Source: Anaerolineaceae bacterium (GTDB lineage Bacteria > Chloroflexota > Anaerolineae > Anaerolineales > Villigracilaceae). From it: a stretch of 64,000 nucleotides of DNA. The notes under the pieces were generated by a model. The model worked only from the letters and a program-made list of their open reading frames with translations, searched no databases and was not told the DNA's origin. Positions 56,956 through 64,000 of the stretch are shown piece by piece. The position numbers were made by a program, and so were the translations under genes. The number at the start of each line of letters is the position of its first letter. Within the stretch, counting starts at the first letter, position 1. Location: NCBI GenBank assembly GCA_009772985.1, contig WOUS01000007.1, forward strand, positions 170,434 to 234,433, in the 5' to 3' direction.

Positions 56956-57455
56956 TTCTTCTGCCTGTTTTTCTCCAGCCATTTCTCGATGTCTTCGCGA
57001 TGCTCTTTGTAGTGGAAGTTCATGTTGGCGGCCACGCCCAGCCAGAGTGGACCCATCGGCCAGGTGGAGGGGTACTCGGTCTGCAACTGTTTTTCGGTCA
57101 GGCTTTCGGCCAGGGCGAGGGCGGCGCGATAGGACTCGCGGAATTCCTCCAGCGCTTCGGCGAGCGGCCTGTCTTTCACCTGCGCGTGGATCGCGGCGTT
57201 GATGCGCTCCACGTCCCAGGGGTCGGGGGTGGCGGGCGGCTGGCCGCGCAGCAGGCTGCCGGTCCAGCGGAGCATGTTCCGCTCCCAGGCGGAGATGTGG
57301 GCGAGAACGTCCTTGACGCTCCACTCGCCGTCCACGCCGGGGAGCAGCATCTGCGGGTGCGTCAGCCGGGCGAGGACTTTTTCCAGCGCGCGGCGTTCGT
57401 CGCGGATGCGCTGGAGGAGTTCGGGCTTGGTGAGGTGGTCGATTTTTTCGCTCAT
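56952..57455 (-). CDS. DinB/ClbS-DfsB-like four-helix protein
   Basis: MSEKIDHLTKPELLQRIRDERRALEKVLARLTHPQMLLPGVDGEWSVKDVLAHISAWERNML. Confidence 0.85.
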   Translation of the reverse strand: MSEKIDHLTKPELLQRIRDERRALEKVLARLTHPQMLLPGVDGEWSVKDVLAHISAWERNMLRWTGSLLRGQPPATPDPWDVERINAAIHAQVKDRPLAEALEEFRESYRAALALAESLTEKQLQTEYPSTWPMGPLWLGVAANMNFHYKEHREDIEKWLEKNRQKK

Positions 57456-57458
57456 GGC

Positions 57459-58715
57459 TCAAATTCCTTTCAGCAACTTTTTTCCAAAAGCCGCCGGTTC
57501 GCTGCGCTCGATGGCGAGTTCTTTCGCTTCGTGGAATTTCATGAAGTCGCGCATGGCAGCGGCGACATCGTTCACCAATTCTTCGTCCGGTTTGACGCCC
57601 GGTTCGAGGTGGAGCGACTTGATCCGCAGCAGGCCTTCCTTGCGTTCCAGTTTCGGGTCGAGGCGGCCGACGAGCCGGTCTTTGTGTAAAATTGGCAGGC
57701 TGAAATAGCCGTAGACGCGCTTCGGGGCGGGAACGTAGCACTCCAGCGACTGGTGGAAGCCCCACAGCATTTCGTCGCGGCGGGCGGCCCAGAAGAGATT
57801 GTCGAACGGGCTGAGAAAGGTGGTGCGCTCGGCTTTGAGCGTGCCATCCGCGGCCTGTTCCAAAAGGAGAAGGTTGTCGCGGTGGATGAGGAGTTCTGCG
57901 GTTTTCCCGTCTGCCAGTTGGCCGGTAATCGGGAGCAGGATGCCATCTTTAACCAGCGCTTCGACAATGGGACGGGATTTGGTCACTTTCATCCAGGTGT
58001 AGTCGCCGGCGTGACGCGGCAGGCAGACGCCCAGCACCTTCGCGCCGCGCTCGACCCAGAACCGGTCGCGCTCGGCGATGGTCGGTTCGGTTGTGTCCAC
58101 CCAGCCGGGCAGGACGCGCTCGGTCAGGTCGTAGATGCGCTGGAATTTGTCCCGCCCGGCGATCATCAAATCGCCGAACGCGTACAGGTATTCGAGCGCC
58201 ACCTTGGCCGGCCGCCAGTTCCACCATGCCCCGGCGGGGTGGTCGCCGCGCTCGAAATCGCTGACTTTGAGCGCGCCCTCGCGCCGGATGCGCTCGCGCA
58301 CCATCTGGATGGTTTCGGGATGCCCATTCTCGGTCAGCCAGCGGTGATACCAGCTGGAGGGATGCTCGCGCAGGCTGCGCTGGTGCGGCATCTGGCAGCG
58401 GTATTCGGTCAGCGGGATGATGCAGGCGGCGTGTTGCCAGCCCTCGAAGAGACGCCGGTCGGCGGCGGACTGGAGGGCGTCGAAGTCGGCCGGGTCGTAG
58501 GCCCCGAGGCGGCTCCACAGGACAAGGTACTGGCTGCGGCGCACCACGTGCAGGGTATCAATCTGGACACAGCCGATCTGCTCGACGGTCTGGTAAACGG
58601 TGTCACGCGTAGGCCCTTCGGCTTCGCTCAGGGTGGATTCTGCTCCGTTGGCGGTGTGCAGGTTCACGGTCCGGAGCGCAACGGCGCGCAGTGCGGAGTT
58701 GGGGTAGGTGGTCAT
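57459..58715 (-). CDS. YcaQ-like winged-helix DNA glycosylase family protein
   Basis: VEQIGCVQIDTLHVVRRSQYLVLWSRLGAYDPADFDAL...LSPFDNLFWAARRDEMLWGFHQSLECYVPAPKRVYGYFSLPIL. Confidence 0.88.
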   Translation of the reverse strand: MTTYPNSALRAVALRTVNLHTANGAESTLSEAEGPTRDTVYQTVEQIGCVQIDTLHVVRRSQYLVLWSRLGAYDPADFDALQSAADRRLFEGWQHAACIIPLTEYRCQMPHQRSLREHPSSWYHRWLTENGHPETIQMVRERIRREGALKVSDFERGDHPAGAWWNWRPAKVALEYLYAFGDLMIAGRDKFQRIYDLTERVLPGWVDTTEPTIAERDRFWVERGAKVLGVCLPRHAGDYTWMKVTKSRPIVEALVKDGILLPITGQLADGKTAELLIHRDNLLLLEQAADGTLKAERTTFLSPFDNLFWAARRDEMLWGFHQSLECYVPAPKRVYGYFSLPILHKDRLVGRLDPKLERKEGLLRIKSLHLEPGVKPDEELVNDVAAAMRDFMKFHEAKELAIERSEPAAFGKKLLKGI

Positions 58716-59002
58716 TTTCCCTGCAGCGAGACGCGCATGGGGTGCAGTTCGGCCATCATCACGTTTTTCTTGACCGAGGGGTCGTTGAACATGAAGGCTT
58801 TGGCGGCGTCTTCATTTTCGGCGCGGAAGATGACCAGGCCGAAAGTGTCGTCGAGGCACGGGCCGGCCAGGATGACGGTCCCGGCTGCGGCGGACGGCTT
58901 GAGATATTCGAAATGTTCCGACATGACGGCTTCTTCTTCGGCGGTCGCCTTCTCGAAAAAGCCGTCACGAAAGGGGTGGATGAGGTAGACGTATTCGGGC
59001 AT
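58712..59002 (-). CDS. YciI-like protein
   Basis: MPEYVYLIHPFRDGFFEKATAEEEAVMSEHFEYLKPSAAAGTVILAGPCLDDTFGLVIFRAENEDAAKAFMFNDPSVKKNVMMAELHPMRV. Confidence 0.85.
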   Translation of the reverse strand: MPEYVYLIHPFRDGFFEKATAEEEAVMSEHFEYLKPSAAAGTVILAGPCLDDTFGLVIFRAENEDAAKAFMFNDPSVKKNVMMAELHPMRVSLQGK

Positions 59003-59012
59003 GTTCTGCTTT

Positions 59013-59056
59013 CTCCCCTCTCCCGCCAGCGGGAGAGGGGCCGGGGGTGAGGGTCT
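59013..59056. repeat. Palindromic element CCCCTCTCCC-GCCAGC-GGGAGAGGGGCCGGGGGTGAGGG
   Basis: Homologous to the element at 18045-18095. Confidence 0.7.
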
Positions 59057-60479
59057 AATTCGAAAATGCTCCCGACCAGGTCTCGAAGCGCCTCCCCCGG
59101 CGCTCGCCATCCTTGAAGAAGCACAGGTAGGTGAGCACCTGGTAGGAGATGAATTTCTGCTGTTCGGGTTTGTTGACCGCCAGGTCGAAATAGGTGTGCC
59201 AGGTACCGGAGTTGATGTACATCTGGTTGGTGGGTTCCTGTTGCGCGGGGACCGAATCCAGCGGGACGATCTCGTGGTGGTGGGTGTGGCCGTAAACGAC
59301 GAACTGCGCGTGTCCGTCCTGGAAGGCTTTTTCTTTCAGGGCGTGGGTGAAGAATTTGATCTCGTCGTCGGCCCAGAACTTCCTGCGGATCCAGACCACG
59401 ATATCGTCAATGGCCTGGAACGAGAATTTATCAATCACGCCGATGCCCAGTTTGAGCCAGTTGACGATATCGAGTTTGAATTTCTTATCCGCCGCGCGGA
59501 CGGGGTCCTGTTTCAGGAAGTCCCGGCACAGGCTGTCCCACAAATCCTTGAATGCCTCCTGGTCCTCTGCGCTGACGTCGTTCTGCCGCAACTGGCTGCT
59601 GATCCAGAGCGGGGTGGCGAGGGCAGGCCGGACGTTGACCAGTTCACTCAAACTCTCGATCAACTTCTTCGGCAGTTTGTCCTTGAATTTTTCCCTGGCT
59701 GCCACCGAGAACCGGTTCAGGATCTCGACGGCGAACACGTCGCCCAGAGAGGCGGCGTCGCGCATTTCCGGCGAATATTCCACTTTTTGGGATCTGTCTT
59801 TTTGGGACTCTTCGGGTTTCTCAGGAAAGTTGAAACTGTCGTAGAAGTCGCCGTGCCGGGCAAAGACGCCGTACTCGTCCAGCAGGGCTTTCAGTTTTTC
59901 GGCTCCCGGTTCGGTGATATCGTACGGGAAACGCTTCGGCGGGTTCGAGAGGCCAAAGGCGGCGATGATCTTGGAGCGGATCTTGTCGAAGGCCGGGCCG
60001 GGCAAATGGTAGTACCAGTCGTGGTTGCCGGTCATGTAGTGGAGCCGCACCTTCACCGGCTGTTCGGGGGCGTCGAAATCCGGACGGCCGCCGGGTGTGG
60101 CAGGCGGGATGGTCAGGCCTTTGCCGTGCGCCAGGCTGTGCAGGATGGCAATTGCCTCCCGGTTGTTTTCCAGGCAGTCGCCGGTGATGCGGTCGAGCGT
60201 GGCGGCGAAACCGGGGGTGTGGAAGTCGGTCCACGGGCGGACGCAGCCGGGCTGGCCCGGCTTGGTGTCGAGCCAGCGTACCGAGTGCAGGACCTCGAGG
60301 ATGTCGCCGAGCATCAGGATGTCAATCGTCTTGATGGGCCGATACCGGTCGCCGGTACGGATCGAGGCGTTGATCGCCATTTCGCGCAGGCGGTCGGCGA
60401 ACAGGTGGAAGGCCGATGTGGAGATGGATTTTCCGCACGTGCCGTCGCCCAGGTGCAGGTCGCTGACGATGACGAGCAT
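59055..60479 (-). CDS. Metallophosphoesterase
   Basis: MLVIVSDLHLGDGTCGKSISTSAFHLFADRLREMAINASIR; HYMTGNHDWYYHLPG; VVYGHTHHHEIVPLDS. Confidence 0.9.
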   Translation of the reverse strand: MLVIVSDLHLGDGTCGKSISTSAFHLFADRLREMAINASIRTGDRYRPIKTIDILMLGDILEVLHSVRWLDTKPGQPGCVRPWTDFHTPGFAATLDRITGDCLENNREAIAILHSLAHGKGLTIPPATPGGRPDFDAPEQPVKVRLHYMTGNHDWYYHLPGPAFDKIRSKIIAAFGLSNPPKRFPYDITEPGAEKLKALLDEYGVFARHGDFYDSFNFPEKPEESQKDRSQKVEYSPEMRDAASLGDVFAVEILNRFSVAAREKFKDKLPKKLIESLSELVNVRPALATPLWISSQLRQNDVSAEDQEAFKDLWDSLCRDFLKQDPVRAADKKFKLDIVNWLKLGIGVIDKFSFQAIDDIVVWIRRKFWADDEIKFFTHALKEKAFQDGHAQFVVYGHTHHHEIVPLDSVPAQQEPTNQMYINSGTWHTYFDLAVNKPEQQKFISYQVLTYLCFFKDGERRGRRFETWSGAFSN

Positions 60480-60482
60480 GGG

Positions 60483-60911
60483 TTACTCCTCCCCGCCGCC
60501 TTCGTCGGCGGCGGCGGGCTGGTCGAAGCGGACAACCTCGCCGTGCACGTTGATGACCACTTTGAAGCCGGACATGCCGAGGTAGGCGCGCGCATCCTCC
60601 GGGATGCCGACGTTCATCAGGGCGTCGAATTGCTGGCCGATGTTCTTCAACTGGTTGAGCAGCATGGCCTTCGAGAAAATGTCGTCGGTGCCGAGCATCT
60701 TGGCGGCCTGCTCGCCGAGCAGGTCTTCGTTGCCGCTGATCTGCTGGCGCATCATCTCCAACACGGCGCGGTCCACCTGCTCGGAGGGAATGTGGCGGCG
60801 AAACCCGGCGTCATCCACCACGTAGCAGGGTTCCTCGCCCACGTAGGCGGTTTCGGCGAGACGGTCGCTCTCGTCCACGACCAGGCCGGCGAAAAGGGGC
60901 TGGCGCGGCAT
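60483..60911 (-). CDS. Conserved hypothetical protein
   Basis: 142-aa ORF packed between neighbouring minus-strand genes. Confidence 0.7.
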   Translation of the reverse strand: MPRQPLFAGLVVDESDRLAETAYVGEEPCYVVDDAGFRRHIPSEQVDRAVLEMMRQQISGNEDLLGEQAAKMLGTDDIFSKAMLLNQLKNIGQQFDALMNVGIPEDARAYLGMSGFKVVINVHGEVVRFDQPAAADEGGGEE

Positions 60912-60913
60912 GG

Positions 60914-61498
60914 TTAGACCGAGTCCGTGGCGCCCTGGCGGGCGGCGACGACGATGGCGATTGCCAGGCCCAGGCGGCGGTCGAGGCGGCCGGCGGCGTC
61001 CCCGCTGAAGTCCACCAGCAGGTGGTGGCCGATCATCACGGATTTCTGGCGCAGTTCCGCCACGACCTGGTCACCCATGATGATGTTGACGATCTGCGGG
61101 ACGAAGCCTTCCGTCAGTTGGTGGAGGATAGCCCGCCCGGCGCTTTTTTCCCGCACCCGGCCAATGATGGTTCCCTGCGCGTCGGTGATGCCCCACGCGT
61201 CCTCGAACCAATTCTTCCAGTCCACGCCGATGCCGCCCACTTTTTCGTTTCCGGCGGGGTCGGTCACCGCGTAGAAATCCGGGAAACCGCCATGCTCGCT
61301 CTCCTCGATGAGCAGGATTTCCTGCTTTTTCTTGTCATCGGCGTAGACGTGGTACGTGTTGAAGGGCGCGCTCCAGCGGGTCTTGTGCTCGATGTGGAGC
61401 GCCGGCTCGTTGTGCGGGTCAAGGGCGCGGTACTTGCCGCCGATGGAAAGTCCCTGCGGCTTGATGGTGTAGTTGTTGAAAGAGAATGCCTGGTGCAT
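60914..61498 (-). CDS. LURP-one-related/scramblase-fold protein
   Basis: Alternating beta pattern KPQGLSIGGKYRALDPHNEPALHIEHKTRWSAPFNTYHVYADDKKKQEILLIEES...; paralogous to the next gene. Confidence 0.7.
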   Translation of the reverse strand: MHQAFSFNNYTIKPQGLSIGGKYRALDPHNEPALHIEHKTRWSAPFNTYHVYADDKKKQEILLIEESEHGGFPDFYAVTDPAGNEKVGGIGVDWKNWFEDAWGITDAQGTIIGRVREKSAGRAILHQLTEGFVPQIVNIIMGDQVVAELRQKSVMIGHHLLVDFSGDAAGRLDRRLGLAIAIVVAARQGATDSV

Positions 61499-61523
61499 CG
61501 GGTTCCTCCACGCGGCAGCGCGG

Positions 61524-62105
61524 CTAACCTTGCTGTTTTCCTTCGATGATCGCCAGCAGGATCGCGCCGGCGATGCCCATGCGGCGGTCCAGCCGGTTGG
61601 ACGTGTCCATGCTGAAGTCCACCATCATCTGGTAGGCGAACGGATTGAACTTCTGGCGCAGGTCGGCCACGCGCGTCCCGCCGAAGAGGATGTCGTAGTT
61701 CTGCGGCAGGAGCGAGCCGAGCAGGAAACGGCGCAGCAGGGCGTACCCCACGCTGTCTTCCAGCAGGGTGCCGAGCGGCTGGTCGTTGGCGTCCAGCACT
61801 TCCCACTCGTCGCGCACCATCGAACTCCAGCCTTTGCGCCGCAGCACGCCGATCTTCTGGCCGGTGGCCGCGTCGGTCACGTCGTAGGCGGCGGCCCAGT
61901 CAATGATCTGGCGCGCCTTGATGAGCAGGATTTCCTGGCTCTTTTGATCGTCGCTGTAGACGCGGATGTCTTCCTTGAGCCGGAACATCTTCTGTTCCAC
62001 GAACAGCGCCAGCGCGCCCTGCGGGTCGTAGATGCGCAGTTTGCCGGTCAGGGCAAAGACCTGGCGTTTGAGCAGATAGTTGGAATGGGTGAAAGCCGGG
62101 TTCAT
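61524..62105 (-). CDS. LURP-one-related/scramblase-fold protein (paralog)
   Basis: MNPAFTHSNYLLKRQVFALTGKLRIYDPQGALALFVEQKMFRLKEDIRVYSDDQKSQEILLIKAR; start ATG 62105 with SD-like GGAG upstream. Confidence 0.75.
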   Translation of the reverse strand: MNPAFTHSNYLLKRQVFALTGKLRIYDPQGALALFVEQKMFRLKEDIRVYSDDQKSQEILLIKARQIIDWAAAYDVTDAATGQKIGVLRRKGWSSMVRDEWEVLDANDQPLGTLLEDSVGYALLRRFLLGSLLPQNYDILFGGTRVADLRQKFNPFAYQMMVDFSMDTSNRLDRRMGIAGAILLAIIEGKQQG

Positions 62106-62115
62106 TTTTCTCTCC

Positions 62116-63159
62116 TTATGAAGATGCTGATTGGGTGATCTGGACGCCCGTCCCCTGCCCGGGCTGGTACAGGAAACGCTCGCCGGGCGGGACCGGGGGC
62201 CGGGTCCAGCGGTAGACGCGTTTCGCGTTGGCCGGGGACAGGTTGATGCAGCCGTGGCTGCGCGGCGTCCCGAAGTCATTGTGCCAGAAAGTGCCGTGCA
62301 TGGCAATCCCATTTTCGGTCAGGTAGGTATCCCAGGGCACGCCGCTCAAGTCGTACATGGAGGCGTTGTCCCCGCCAACCATGTGGGCGGTCGGCCGCTT
62401 GTGGAAGGTGGTGAACCAGCCTTCCGGCGTGCCAAACTCGCCCTTGCCGGTGGAGACGCGGCAGGCGAAGGCCAGGCGGTCGCCTTCGAAAGCCAGGAGC
62501 ATCTGCGGCTCCAGCTGCACCTCGATATGCTTGTCCTTCTCCGGGACCTCCGGCGAAAGCGGGGCCAGTTCCTCCGGCGGCAGGATGCGGACGAACTCGG
62601 GCTGGACGTAATAGTAGGCGTTGTAGAGGTGGTCGTAGGCTTTGTACCACAGCCGGCCGTCCGCGTCGTCAACGGTCACGCCTGCGATCCAGTGCGCCGT
62701 GGCGTAGTACAGCCGCGCGCCGCGGAACGGGCGGCGGTTGATGCCCCACCACGATTCGGCGTACGGCACGGTCACCTCGCCGACCACGCCGGACTTCGGC
62801 AGGCTCGTGACGGCCTCGTTCAGGATGGTCTGCACCGGCTGGACGCCGCCCGAGTAGACGTATTCCGCCGCGCCGATCCGGTGCCAGCGGCGGTTATAGT
62901 CGCCCGCCGCGCCGCCGGTCACGTTGGCGGAAATGTCCAGCAGGGCGTCGCGTTTGTACTCGGCCACCTTCTTCCCTGCGCGGGATGGGGCATCGTAGGA
63001 TGTTATTTTGCTGTAAGCCACGCGTCCCTGCGCGGCGGGCGCGGCCGACGACGGGCGCAGGTCGAGTTCTGCCAGGAACAGGCCCAGCAGTCCCGCGCCG
63101 CCCAGTTTCAGGAAATCGCGCCGGGTGAGGGAATCGGTCATCGTAGAGGCGGCTTCCAT
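62116..63159 (-). CDS. L,D-transpeptidase (YkuD) with Tat signal
   Basis: TRRDFLKLGGAGLLGLFLA Tat motif; IAMHGTFWHNDFGTPRSHGCINLSPANAKRVYRW catalytic HGxx...SHGCxN. Confidence 0.93.
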   Translation of the reverse strand: MEAASTMTDSLTRRDFLKLGGAGLLGLFLAELDLRPSSAAPAAQGRVAYSKITSYDAPSRAGKKVAEYKRDALLDISANVTGGAAGDYNRRWHRIGAAEYVYSGGVQPVQTILNEAVTSLPKSGVVGEVTVPYAESWWGINRRPFRGARLYYATAHWIAGVTVDDADGRLWYKAYDHLYNAYYYVQPEFVRILPPEELAPLSPEVPEKDKHIEVQLEPQMLLAFEGDRLAFACRVSTGKGEFGTPEGWFTTFHKRPTAHMVGGDNASMYDLSGVPWDTYLTENGIAMHGTFWHNDFGTPRSHGCINLSPANAKRVYRWTRPPVPPGERFLYQPGQGTGVQITQSASS

Positions 63160-63165
63160 TCTGCC

Positions 63166-63996
63166 TTAATAGTGGATGTGCACCAGCGTCCCCTCCGCGG
63201 CCCAGTAATACAGCCAGGCGGCGTCGGTGGTGCGCATGTTGATGCAGCCGTGGCTCATCGGCACGCCGAAGTTGTTGTGCCAGTACGTGCCGTGGATGCC
63301 GTAGCCCTTGTAGAAATACATCGTGTACGGCACGTTCGGCAGGTCGTAGCCGGGGCCGGTCATGCGGGTGGACAGAAGTTTGAGATAGATATGGTAATCG
63401 CCGGTGACGGTTGGGTAGAGGTACGTGCCGGTCGAGACCACGAAAACCGCCGCGGTGGTTCCGTACTCGCAGGCAACCAGCCGCTGTTCCGACAAATCCA
63501 CGTTGATCCAGCGCGCATTCACCCCCCCCCGGCAGGGGTCGTCGCCGGCCGGCGGCGCGTAGGGGATGGGCGTGTCGTAGGGCGGCGTATCGGTGGGGAT
63601 GGGTGTGTCGGTCGGGATGGGCGTATCGGTCGGCGTGAGGGTCGGCGAGGGCGTGTCGGTGGGCGTGAACGTCGGCGTGGCGGTGGGGGTGAAGGTGGGC
63701 GTGGAGGTCGGCGTGAAGGAGGGAGTCGGCGTCAGCGAGGGGGTGTAGGTGGGCTTGGCGATGTCGGCCGCCGCGCCGGGCAAGGTGGCGGTGGCCTGCG
63801 CTCCGCCGCCGTTGCCGCGCAGGAAGGCCAGCGCCGGGGTGGCGTTTCCCGGCCAGACAGCCCAGCCGGCGGCCGCGCAGACGATCAGCAGGGCGATTGT
63901 GATGAACAGCCAGCGCCCCCTGGAAGAAGACGGGCGGCGTTCTGGACCGGCGGCCTGTCCCGCGGGCGGGCGGGCGGGCGGCGGCGCGGCAGGCAT
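63166..63996 (-). CDS. L,D-transpeptidase (YkuD), TM anchor plus Thr/Pro-rich linker; true start may lie outside the window
   Basis: LFITIALLIVCAAAGWAVW TM; TPTPSFTPTSTPTFTPTATPTF linker; GIHGTYWHNNFGVPMSHGCINMRTTDAAWLYYW. Confidence 0.9.
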   Translation of the reverse strand: MPAAPPPARPPAGQAAGPERRPSSSRGRWLFITIALLIVCAAAGWAVWPGNATPALAFLRGNGGGAQATATLPGAAADIAKPTYTPSLTPTPSFTPTSTPTFTPTATPTFTPTDTPSPTLTPTDTPIPTDTPIPTDTPPYDTPIPYAPPAGDDPCRGGVNARWINVDLSEQRLVACEYGTTAAVFVVSTGTYLYPTVTGDYHIYLKLLSTRMTGPGYDLPNVPYTMYFYKGYGIHGTYWHNNFGVPMSHGCINMRTTDAAWLYYWAAEGTLVHIHY

Positions 63997-64000
63997 CCGG

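Noticed and set aside
55921-57765. Full 614-aa ORF as one esterase protein
   Set aside because: N-terminal part is antisense-like Arg/Pro-rich sequence overlapping the DinB-like gene in another frame; ATG 56955 gives a sensible esterase start.

Overview
High-GC bacterial chromosome segment, most likely Chloroflexota/Anaerolineae (inferred from gene content, not proven). From left to right:
(1) A minus-strand operon runs bioY > carboxyltransferase > biotin carboxylase > BCCP > a very large KS-AT-KS-ACP(n) megasynthase that runs off the left edge. The ORF track misses the megasynthase because it has no stop in the window.
(2) A ~2000-aa secreted OB-fold/EEP-nuclease protein.
(3) thrS with a readable T-box leader.
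(4) Two giant plus-strand surface proteins (~2763 and 3130 aa). Each ends in a sortase domain with intact His/Cys/Arg spacing, directly preceded by an LPxTG-like motif (IPVTG / LPATG). An orphan CpaF-type ATPase follows.
(5) Housekeeping genes: FAD oxidoreductase, flippase-like, redoxin, cNMP/PH protein, def, recF, cupin, CrtI-like.
(6) An AT-rich gene with an Rx4H (HEPN-like) motif, followed by three toxin-antitoxin modules separated by a shared intergenic repeat. Each toxin gene has a -10 box 6-7 nt before its start codon.
(7) RRM protein, rsmG, DUF4349, phosphoesterases, coaBC, NUDIX, esterase, DinB-like, YcaQ-like, YciI, two LURP-one-like paralogs and two L,D-transpeptidases.
The best candidates for something undescribed are the pair of giant adhesins carrying their own C-terminal sortase next to a cis LPxTG motif, and the repeat-bounded TA cassette array. 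Several gene junctions also carry short-period degenerate arrays that abut or supply the stop codon. All functional calls come from reading the sequence; no database search was run.
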